Shown piece by piece: positions 22,860 through 29,272 of a DNA stretch of 29,272 bases. The translations under genes were made by a program, and so were the position numbers. The stretch's first letter is position 1; every line of letters starts with the position of its first letter. Source of the stretch: Christensenella sp. UBA7584 (GTDB taxonomy: Bacteria > Bacillota > Clostridia > Christensenellales > UBA1242); contig DLKQ01000027.1 of NCBI GenBank assembly GCA_002477805.1, positions 1 to 29,272 on the forward strand. Reading direction: 5' to 3'. The notes under the pieces were generated by a model that searched no databases, was not told the DNA's origin, and saw only the letters and a list, made by a program, of their open reading frames with translations.

Positions 22860-25253
22860 TTACATCTTCACAACCAGATTAACTAGTCTGTTTTTCACAA
22901 CAATAACCTTTTGAATGTCTTTGTCAGAAATTATTTCTTTTATTTTCTCAAGTGCTAGCGCTTGCTTTTTCATTTCCTCTTCAGAAATATCGCAAGAAAC
23001 AACGACTTTATCTTTTACTTTTCCATTAACTTGAACAATCATTTCAAATGTACTTTCTTTAGCTTTCTCTTCTTCAAAAGTAGGCCACTTTTCATATGAA
23101 ATAGTTTTTTCGTGACCAAGTCTATTCCAAATTTCTTCTGAAATGAAAGGTGCTATTGGATTTAAAAGTTTTACAAAACCCTCAGCGTACTCAATCGGAA
23201 TAGATGATTCACTTTGAATTTCGTTCATAAAAATCATCATTTGACTGATAGCAGTATTAAATGCCAAATTTTCAAAATCGGAAGTAACCTTTTTTACTGT
23301 TTGATGATAGATTTTTTCAATATTTTTGTTTTCACACTTTGACACCCTGTTTTCCTCAATAAAAGTTCGCCAAATTTTTTCTAAAAATCTTTTTACACCT
23401 TCTATTCCACTGGTACTCCAAGGCTTGCTTTCTTGAATTGGTCCCATAAACATTTCGTAAAGTCTCAAAACATCTGCGCCATAATCGTTAATTACATCAT
23501 CTGGATTAACCACATTGCCTTTACTTTTACTCATCTTTTCGGAGTTACTTCCAAGAACCATTCCAGGGTGAACAAGTTTTTTGAAAGGTTCTTTATGTGA
23601 GACAAATCCCTTGTCAAACAAAAATCTGTTCCAAAATCTACTGTATAACAAATGTCCAACTGCGTGTTCCGCACCACCAACATAAAGATCAACAGGAAGC
23701 CAGTGGTCAACAAGTTCTTTATCTGCGAAAACTTCATTATTATCTGGGTCAACATATCGTAAGAAATACCAACTTGAAGCGGCCGAACTAGGCATTGTTG
23801 TTGTTTCTCTTTTCCCATTTTGACCATCAATCTCCACATTCACCCAATCAAATTTTCTTTCAAGAGGTGATTGACCATTATATGGCTTGTAATCATCAAG
23901 CTCAGGAAGAATAAGTGGCAATTCACTTTCTGGAACAAGCTTTGTCGTTCCATCTTGCATATGAACAACAGGAATTGGTTCTCCCCAATAACGCTGTCTT
24001 CCGAAAATCCATTCTCGAAGTTTATATTTAACAGTTCTCTTTCCAACTTTATGCTGTTCAAGCCACTCAAACATTTTGATTGTTGCATCTTTTTTGTTTA
24101 AACCATTAAGAAAATCTGAGTTGATATGTTTCCCATCACCAGTAAATGCTTGTTTTGTTAAATCCCCACCTTCCAAAACAGGTCTTATTGGAAGATTGTA
24201 TTTTTTTGCAAATTCATAATCTCTTTCATCGTGTGCTGGCACAGCCATAACTGCTCCAGACGCATACGAAACAAGAACATAATCAGAAATATAGATTGGA
24301 ATATCTTCTCCACTAACGGGATTTATAGCATATGCACCAGTAAATACACCAGTTTTTTCAGTGCAAAGCTGAGTCCTTTCCAACTCGGATTTTTTAGCAC
24401 ACTCTGCTTTATATTTTTCTACTTCATCTTTCTGCTTTGGTGATGTTATTTCATCAACAAGTTTATGCTCCGGTGCAAGTGTACAATAAGAAACACCGAA
24501 TAAAGTATCTGCACGAGTTGTAAATACTGTAAATGACTTGTCTGAATCTTTGATTTTAAACTCAATTTCTGCCCCTTCACTTTTGCCTATCCAATTTTTT
24601 TGCATCTCAATTGTTGACGCTGGCCAATCAAGTTCTTTGTGACCATCTAAAAGTTTGTCTGCATATTTTACAATATCAACAATCCATTGTTTCATATTTT
24701 TACGAACAACTGGATAACCACCTCTTTCACTCTTTCCGTCAATTATTTCATCATTGGAAAGCACAGTCCCAAGTTCTTCACACCAATTCACTGGCCAATC
24801 TTTATAAGAAGCAAGACCATCTTTGTAAAGTTGCTCAAAAATCCATTGAGTCCACTTGTAATATTTAGGGTCACAGGTAATAATTTCTTTTGACCAATCA
24901 AAAGACATTCCAGCATTTTTTAATTGCCTTTCAAAATTGGCAATATTTTTGTAAGTAAAAACTGCTGGGTGGTTTCCTGTTTTAACTGCAAAATGCTCAG
25001 CCTGTAAGCCAAACGCATCAAACCCCATAGGATGCAAAACATTAAACCCTTGCATACGTTTAAACCTTGCCATTATGTCACTTGCTGTGTAACCTTCAAT
25101 ATGTCCAATATGTAATCCTTGTCCTGATGGATAAGGAAACATATCCAAAACATAATATTTAGGTTTTGAAAAATCGCGTATATCTGTTTTAAACGTTTCG
25201 TTTTTTTCCCAATATTCTTTCCACTTTGCTTCAATAGTTTTAAAGTCGTACAT
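22860..25253 (-). CDS. leuS: Leucyl-tRNA synthetase
   Basis: A 797-residue class I synthetase, full length, charging tRNA-Leu. Seen in order: YPSGQGLHIGH with the HIGH signature at 48-51; NWCEELGTVLSNDEIIDG and the ERGGYPVVRK zinc-domain region (about 156-185, only one Cys kept); LDWPASTIEMQKNWIGKSEG at 208-227; CP1 editing-domain motifs TTRADTLFG at 245-253 and VPAHDERDYEFA at 338-349; WIFGRQRYWGEPIP at 415-428; YVGGAEHAVGHLLYSRFW at 524-541; and KMSKS at 573-577, followed by the anticodon-binding helices. The C-terminal VNGKVKDKVVV domain is also present. The usual PxWAGSSWY stretch reads PSSAASSWY. AAGGAT lies about 8 bases before the ATG. No T-box leader is present upstream, so regulation by uncharged tRNA is not indicated. 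Confidence 0.98.
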   Translation of the reverse strand: MYDFKTIEAKWKEYWEKNETFKTDIRDFSKPKYYVLDMFPYPSGQGLHIGHIEGYTASDIMARFKRMQGFNVLHPMGFDAFGLQAEHFAVKTGNHPAVFTYKNIANFERQLKNAGMSFDWSKEIITCDPKYYKWTQWIFEQLYKDGLASYKDWPVNWCEELGTVLSNDEIIDGKSERGGYPVVRKNMKQWIVDIVKYADKLLDGHKELDWPASTIEMQKNWIGKSEGAEIEFKIKDSDKSFTVFTTRADTLFGVSYCTLAPEHKLVDEITSPKQKDEVEKYKAECAKKSELERTQLCTEKTGVFTGAYAINPVSGEDIPIYISDYVLVSYASGAVMAVPAHDERDYEFAKKYNLPIRPVLEGGDLTKQAFTGDGKHINSDFLNGLNKKDATIKMFEWLEQHKVGKRTVKYKLREWIFGRQRYWGEPIPVVHMQDGTTKLVPESELPLILPELDDYKPYNGQSPLERKFDWVNVEIDGQNGKRETTTMPSSAASSWYFLRYVDPDNNEVFADKELVDHWLPVDLYVGGAEHAVGHLLYSRFWNRFLFDKGFVSHKEPFKKLVHPGMVLGSNSEKMSKSKGNVVNPDDVINDYGADVLRLYEMFMGPIQESKPWSTSGIEGVKRFLEKIWRTFIEENRVSKCENKNIEKIYHQTVKKVTSDFENLAFNTAISQMMIFMNEIQSESSIPIEYAEGFVKLLNPIAPFISEEIWNRLGHEKTISYEKWPTFEEEKAKESTFEMIVQVNGKVKDKVVVSCDISEEEMKKQALALEKIKEIISDKDIQKVIVVKNRLVNLVVKM

Positions 25254-25284
25254 TTTTTATATCCTTTTAAAATATTCCGCCTTT

Positions 25285-25313
25285 ATGATACCATTTTTAG
25301 GAGAATTAAGCAA
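25285..25313 (-). promoter_or_regulatory. leuS promoter
   Basis: Minus-strand TTGCTT (25308-25313), 17 bases, TATCAT (25285-25290) preceded by TGG (extended -10), about 30 bases before the leuS ATG. Confidence 0.6.
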
Positions 25314-25337
25314 GTAAATTTTAACACTTAGTGCTTA

Positions 25338-25353
25338 GCAAAAATGTTTTTGC
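25338..25353. other. Short perfect inverted repeat upstream of the leuS promoter
   Basis: GCAAAAA and TTTTTGC separated by TG, 25 bases upstream of the leuS -35. It could be an operator or simply an AT-rich chance palindrome. The rest of the gap between leuS and 25497 shows nothing I can name. Confidence 0.3.
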
Positions 25354-25497
25354 CCAAAAATTCCTATCTACGTACATTCCTTTATTTTGCTAAAAGTTGT
25401 TTTTTTTCAATTGTTTTTAACTGATAAGACATCTATATTTTTAAAATGTTTTATGTTTATCAAAAAATAAAGAATTTTTATTTTTTTGTATGAAAAG

Positions 25498-25526
25498 TTG
25501 CAAACTAAAAAAATATGTGATATAAT
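25498..25526 (+). promoter_or_regulatory. Strong promoter of the zinc-ribbon gene
   Basis: TTGCAA (25498-25503), 17 bases, perfect TATAAT (25521-25526) preceded by TGA (extended -10). The predicted leader is about 60 bases and contains small inverted repeats, such as GCCA/TGGC near 25550. Confidence 0.8.
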
Positions 25527-25592
25527 AAGTTTACTTAAACCTGTCCGCCATTTTGGCTAAACGAGTTTATAGTTTATAAAGGAGTAAGCAAA

Positions 25593-25748
25593 ATGGAAGA
25601 CAAAACGATAGTTTGTAAAGACTGCGGTAAAGAGTTCATTTTCACTGTTGGAGAACAAGAGTTCTACAAAGAAAAAGGCCTTGAGCACGAGCCAGTTCGT
25701 TGCCCAGAATGTAGAAAAGCAAGAAAAGCTCAAAAAGCAGAAAAGTAA
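25593..25748 (+). CDS. Small zinc-ribbon protein (zf_Tbcl-like)
   Basis: A 51-residue protein. Two CxxC-type knuckles, CKDC at 8-11 and CPEC at 37-40, flank the signature EFIFTVGEQEFYKEKGLEHE, ending in RKARKAQKAEK. This arrangement (C-x2-C, FT-GEQ-FY---GL, RC-x2-CR) matches the short 'probable zinc-ribbon' family common in Clostridia, which would bind one zinc ion; the basic tail suggests nucleic-acid contact, but the function is not known. The Shine-Dalgarno AAGGAG is about 9 bases before the ATG. It has a strong promoter of its own, a 60-base leader and a perfect terminator, so it is probably an abundant single-gene transcript. Confidence 0.9.
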   Translation: MEDKTIVCKDCGKEFIFTVGEQEFYKEKGLEHEPVRCPECRKARKAQKAEK

Positions 25749-25808
25749 GTTAAACAATCTGCAAAGAAATAAAAAAGTTTGGGAAGTCTCAAATACTTTA
25801 AAACAACT

Positions 25809-25852
25809 AAAAAACACTATATTAACACAACATAGTTAATATAGTGTTTTTT
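25809..25852 (+). terminator. Terminator of the zinc-ribbon gene
   Basis: An 18-bp perfect stem (arms 25809-25826 and 25835-25852) with an 8-base loop, ending in six Ts. It is the longest mixed-sequence perfect hairpin in the window. It may also stop transcripts of the restriction-modification gene coming from the right. Confidence 0.9.
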
Positions 25853-26025
25853 AGTATAAGCTAATACTTTCATAAAAAATCACAACGTAAAAGCAACTAA
25901 AATTATACAGAGTTATTAATCAATAAAAATATTTTTTAAATTAACCTAATCTAGTTTATAAAATTGAAAAATAGGTAACTATTCTTTTAAGCACATTTTT
26001 AATAAAATGTAACATAAATAAATTA

Positions 26026-26550
26026 TTATAAAAATTTAGAAATAATATTTGCTTTTTGTTTTTCTATATTTGAAAGACTACTCTCTAATTGCTGTATTAT
26101 TTTCTCAATTTCATAAACTTGTTTTACAATTTTTTGCTGTTTTTTATAATCTGGAACGATAACTGATAGTTGACTGATTCTATCAATTGATGCTCTATAT
26201 GAGCGAGAAAATCTTGCTTTTTCTCCTTCATTTTTTAATAGCCAAACCAAATATTTAGGCTCAACTATATTATCTTGCTTTAATCTCAACACTCCACAAT
26301 GATCAGTTGGATAGAATTCATAATCTTTTGGTAATACATTTACATTCCAATCTCCATCAATTCCCCAAATAACAGATTCTTTAGAAAAATCTTTTAATAA
26401 TTTATTATCAGTGTATCCAAATATGCTAAATACGTTGGCACTATAAACAGGAATCCCAGATTTTTTCAATTCCTTATTTAGTATTCTTTTACCAATAAAC
26501 AACTCAAATATAGAATTATCTAACAGTCTAAGCTTTCTCCCCCCCCCGCA
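26026..26550 (-). CDS. Out-of-frame second target recognition domain of the fused restriction-modification gene
   Basis: An HsdS-type target recognition domain followed by a coiled coil. Its frame is open from 26550, with no stop between the G-tract and 26026. It reads RKLRLLDNSIFELFIGKRIL, then IPVYSANVFSIFGY, VIWGIDGDWNVNVLP, YPTDHCGVLRLK, ARFSRSYRASIDRISQLSV and the helix KQQKIVKQVYEIEKIIQQLE, ending at KANIISKFL. These are the typical elements of a type I/IIG specificity half. The first possible start codon is a TTG at 26502, which lacks a Shine-Dalgarno and would remove the first strand of the domain. I therefore read it as the C-terminal part of the upstream gene, separated by a one-base difference in the poly-G tract. 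Confidence 0.85.
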   Translation of the reverse strand, partial: CGGGRKLRLLDNSIFELFIGKRILNKELKKSGIPVYSANVFSIFGYTDNKLLKDFSKESVIWGIDGDWNVNVLPKDYEFYPTDHCGVLRLKQDNIVEPKYLVWLLKNEGEKARFSRSYRASIDRISQLSVIVPDYKKQQKIVKQVYEIEKIIQQLESSLSNIEKQKANIISKFL

Positions 26551-29272
26551 CTAGAAATTACGTCGAGGTCACTAAATAATTGTTGAATTTTGTTTCTATA
26601 TGTTTCAATACTCATTCTTGTTGAGTTATATTCATCATCAATTTTTTTGCATTCATCAACAATTTTTTGTTGTATATCTATTGGGGGAACAGGGACTTTT
26701 ATATTTTTTAAATTTGTACTATTAAGTCCACCTTGTGCAGAACCAGTTCTTTCATCTTTAAGTAATTGCTGTCCTACAGAAGAATATAAGAATTCAAATA
26801 AATATTTTTGGGTAATTATGTTATTACATCTTAAAATAAACACATGTTCATTTACCATTGCTTTTACATCATTTAGTTCATTTCTCACTAAAGCTATTTT
26901 GCCAGTTCTTGCCCCATCTTTACATATTAAAATATCATTTTGCTTTATTTTGCCTACATTTGCGTTTTCATAAAATGAGACTGGAACATATTTTGGGGAG
27001 GTTAAATCTAAATAACCCGTTGAATTATCAATATGTTCACCACCTAGAGATAAAGCTCCTTCTTTTATCATTCCAACTCCACCCTCTGGTCTACTACCGC
27101 TTTCTAATGAAGAGATTACTTCGCGCAATAATTTTAATTCATATTTGCTTTTTAATGATATTTTTTTGTTTACATTTGTTTTTATACATTTATCAAATTC
27201 AAATCTACTAAAATCAATCATATCTTTTAAGTTATAGTAAGCATATAATTCTTTTTTATCTTCTAGTGAAATTGACTCATTACTATAAGATAACCTAATA
27301 GCTCCTGAAAGGGTATTGTTATTATACCTATCATTCACATCAAATAGTTGCCCACCACGCTTATTTTCAACAATTCCTTCATTTCCTTTTCTATTACTCC
27401 AATCATAACCTAAAAATTCTTTTTGTTTCATATTATCAGTTGGAGATGTAATAACAAGCGTTGTCTGTTTATATACCAAGGCGAAATATTTAATTTTTTC
27501 AAATTCACGTTCTTTTATCCATAGCCTTATATCTAATTTTCTTTTTTGTTTTAATTTTTCATATTCAATAAAATAATTTTTAAAATAATCATTGTCTTTT
27601 AAATCTTCAACGTTTTTATCCTCATCTATAAGAATGTTGTAAATATCATCTTCAACTTCTATTCGCTTCAAGTATTCGGCTTTTATTTCTTTATCTTCCC
27701 ATGCAGATAAATCTAGTGAATTAAGTATTAAATTAGCACTATCTTCAACAATTTGTTCCCGTGTTGGTGGTTCATCTCTTTTTTCCAAAAATAGAACAAC
27801 TGTATTTGTTCCTGTGGCACCAAAAGTCTTTGAACCAAAGCAAACGATTGAATGAATATAAAAATATTTTAGCAATTGTTCCCTAGCGGCGATATAGCTA
27901 TTTGAATTGTTAGATAAAATAGAAGAAGGTAAAATAACTGCCGAAACACCTTTCGGCTTAACTAATTGTGCAATACGTTCAACAAATAATGTTTCTATTT
28001 CAGAGCCATCATTTGAAACATATTTTAATAGTACAAAATCATTGTTTTTAAGTTTTAAATGACTTTTAAATGCTTTTACGGCATAAGGTGGATTTGCAAC
28101 TAAAATATCAAAAGAGTTTTTCTCAATTGATTTTTCTGGATAATTTTCAAGCCCATCACCAAAAATGATGTTTGAACCACCAGCACCATTCATAAACATA
28201 GATACTTTTGATACTCTTGCAAGTCTATAATCTTTTTCAATCCCATATATATTATTTTCAACCCAAGAATTATTTTTTACTAAATCTGCATTGTTATTAT
28301 AGGAAAAATAAGCATTTATTGCTTCTACTCCTTCAGTCAAAAAATGTCCAGCACCACAAGCATAATCAATAACTCTTGGCAAATTATATTTGTCTTTATT
28401 ATGGATAACTTTTTCAAGTGGTAAACTATCCCAAATAAATCTTGTTATTGGTATTGGAGTGAAAAACTGTCCTTCATTTTGTTTAAAACCTTTATCTAAC
28501 AATTTTTCAAACAAATCACCCAAAAATTGATGTTTTGCAGAATAAACAATTCTATAATTCTCAAACAATTGAACAACTTCAACTAGAATTTTACCATTTT
28601 GGTAAAATAACTCTTCGTTGTGAACATCTTTAAATGCAAAATCATTATTGGTATAAAATTTTAATATTTTGATTGTATTGTTGAGCTCTTCAATCGCTTT
28701 TTTCCTCTTAACTCCTGTGTATTGCATAAACAGTTTTTCAGCGTAATCATTTTCGACATAGAATATTTTTTCTTTCATAAATTCATCCATGCCTTGCTTA
28801 TGTAAACGTTGCAATCTATCTTGTAAACTTTCGTAGGTATCTGTACCTTGTTTATATTGAAATTCAACTTCATCATCTTCATTTTTGCCTATTTCATCAA
28901 CTAATTTACATATAAATAGTGCAATAAGTCTATTAAAAGCATTTTCTTTATCGCTTACATTGTTGTGTCGTAATATCTCTTCAAATTTATTAACTATTTT
29001 ATCTTCAGGTCTAAAATCTTTTAAATCTTTTTTACGAAGTGGCTTGACTCCAATTTTATAAGCGGTTGTATCTTCTGAAAAAATTAAATCTCCAAGAATT
29101 TGTTTGTTATAAGTTTCATTCCAAGCTGAAAATTTTTCAGGAGCAGTATGCGCCGTTTGATATAGTTTTAATGTTTTATCTTTTTTTGCTATTAGTAAAA
29201 TGTTTTCATCATCAGAACAATTTATTGTTGATAATTGTCTAATAATTTTACCATTTTCAAAATCTGATGAAT
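26520..29272 (-). CDS. Fused N6-adenine methylase / specificity (HsdM-HsdS-like) protein, N-terminus beyond window
   Basis: The frame is open to the right edge: 916 codons are visible plus a stop at 26520. The first about 150 residues (KFSAWNETYNKQILGDLIFS, then YKIGVKPLRKKDLKDF) resemble the segment that joins an N-terminal nuclease to the methylase in single-chain enzymes; any nuclease is outside the window. The HsdM-type N-terminal helical domain (LIALFICKLVDE, GTDTYESLQDRL) follows. Next comes the N6-adenine methylase with SAM motif I DYACGAGHFLTEG (about 28330-28370) and catalytic NPPY (about 28085-28095). A linker leads to the first target recognition domain (from about 27150: ELKLLREVISSLESGSRPEG, GGLNSTNLKNIKVPVPPIDIQQKIV) and a coiled coil. 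Nine Gs then end it with GGGESLDC and a stop. The downstream frame holds the second recognition domain. Likely a type IIG or type I-like enzyme; exact type unsettled. Confidence 0.92.
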   Translation of the reverse strand, partial: SSDFENGKIIRQLSTINCSDDENILLIAKKDKTLKLYQTAHTAPEKFSAWNETYNKQILGDLIFSEDTTAYKIGVKPLRKKDLKDFRPEDKIVNKFEEILRHNNVSDKENAFNRLIALFICKLVDEIGKNEDDEVEFQYKQGTDTYESLQDRLQRLHKQGMDEFMKEKIFYVENDYAEKLFMQYTGVKRKKAIEELNNTIKILKFYTNNDFAFKDVHNEELFYQNGKILVEVVQLFENYRIVYSAKHQFLGDLFEKLLDKGFKQNEGQFFTPIPITRFIWDSLPLEKVIHNKDKYNLPRVIDYACGAGHFLTEGVEAINAYFSYNNNADLVKNNSWVENNIYGIEKDYRLARVSKVSMFMNGAGGSNIIFGDGLENYPEKSIEKNSFDILVANPPYAVKAFKSHLKLKNNDFVLLKYVSNDGSEIETLFVERIAQLVKPKGVSAVILPSSILSNNSNSYIAAREQLLKYFYIHSIVCFGSKTFGATGTNTVVLFLEKRDEPPTREQIVEDSANLILNSLDLSAWEDKEIKAEYLKRIEVEDDIYNILIDEDKNVEDLKDNDYFKNYFIEYEKLKQKRKLDIRLWIKEREFEKIKYFALVYKQTTLVITSPTDNMKQKEFLGYDWSNRKGNEGIVENKRGGQLFDVNDRYNNNTLSGAIRLSYSNESISLEDKKELYAYYNLKDMIDFSRFEFDKCIKTNVNKKISLKSKYELKLLREVISSLESGSRPEGGVGMIKEGALSLGGEHIDNSTGYLDLTSPKYVPVSFYENANVGKIKQNDILICKDGARTGKIALVRNELNDVKAMVNEHVFILRCNNIITQKYLFEFLYSSVGQQLLKDERTGSAQGGLNSTNLKNIKVPVPPIDIQQKIVDECKKIDDEYNSTRMSIETYRNKIQQLFSDLDVISSAGGGESLDC
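26539..26547. repeat. Nine-base poly-C/poly-G tract between two recognition domains
   Basis: Nine consecutive Cs on the plus strand (nine Gs in the coding strand), the longest G/C homopolymer I noticed in a window of about 30% GC. Adding one G, or removing two, joins the methylase frame to the second target recognition domain without a stop. This is the structure of a slipped-strand phase-variation site. Confidence 0.9.

Noticed and set aside
25254..25497. T-box riboswitch upstream of leuS
   Set aside because: No T-box consensus sequence and no terminator/antiterminator pair is visible in the leader.
25557..25817. An 86-residue minus-strand frame
   Set aside because: It is opposite the zinc-ribbon gene and is Phe/Leu-rich antisense of a Lys-rich sequence.
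25993..26010. ACATTTT/AAAATGT hairpin after the restriction-modification gene
   Set aside because: Only seven A/T-rich pairs and no clean T-run on the minus strand, so not a convincing terminator.
26026..26502. An independent hsdS-like gene starting at TTG 26502
   Set aside because: No ribosome binding site, and the recognition domain starts upstream of that codon, at the poly-G tract.
1..29272. CRISPR arrays, tRNA, rRNA, insertion sequences, integrase attachment sites
   Set aside because: None recognised on reading both strands; the only short tandem repeats noted are those listed.

Overview
This is a low-GC (roughly 30% by eye) window that fits a spore-forming Bacillota, probably an uncultured host-associated Clostridia-like lineage. 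The main reasons are spmA and spmB (spore maturation), RicT/YaaT, and a tmk-holB-ricT-rsmI and tatD-rsmA arrangement like the yaa/yab region of Bacillus. Strong AGGAG ribosome binding sites and sigma-A promoters, often with a TGn extended -10, are seen throughout. No rRNA, tRNA, CRISPR array or insertion sequence was recognised.

Layout. (1) 1-11800, minus: one uninterrupted giant lipoprotein gene, at least 3,933 codons and still open at the left edge, made of Ig-like segments and blocks of GLUG-type glycine-rich repeats. (2) 12024-13366, plus: a small PH-domain protein and greA, each with its own promoter and terminator. (3) 13625-16124: a DUF362/ferredoxin protein (minus), a short unknown protein (plus) and an unknown acidic protein (minus). 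(4) 16226-22286: a housekeeping block. tmk, holB, ricT and rsmI form one tightly overlapping minus-strand operon. tatD and rsmA form a second minus-strand pair with a 1-base TAGTG overlap. The plus-strand pair spmA-spmB sits between them. (5) 22452-25253: a 69-residue unknown protein (plus) and leuS (minus). (6) 25593-25852: a 51-residue zinc-ribbon protein (plus) with a strong promoter and terminator. (7) 26026-29272, minus: a fused methylase-specificity restriction-modification gene running off the right edge.

The most notable system is at the right end. The fused methylase/specificity gene carries nine consecutive G residues on its coding strand (26539-26547), placed between its first and second target recognition domains. 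With nine Gs the protein stops just after the first specificity half. With ten (or seven) Gs the reading frame runs directly into a complete second target recognition domain. This has the form of a slipped-strand phase-variable restriction-modification switch, currently in the truncated state, although a homopolymer sequencing error must be excluded.

The genes otherwise act in translation fidelity (rsmA, rsmI, leuS), nucleotide and DNA replication (tmk, holB), transcription (greA), RNA-processing or sporulation control (ricT), spore maturation (spmA, spmB) and surface display (the giant lipoprotein).
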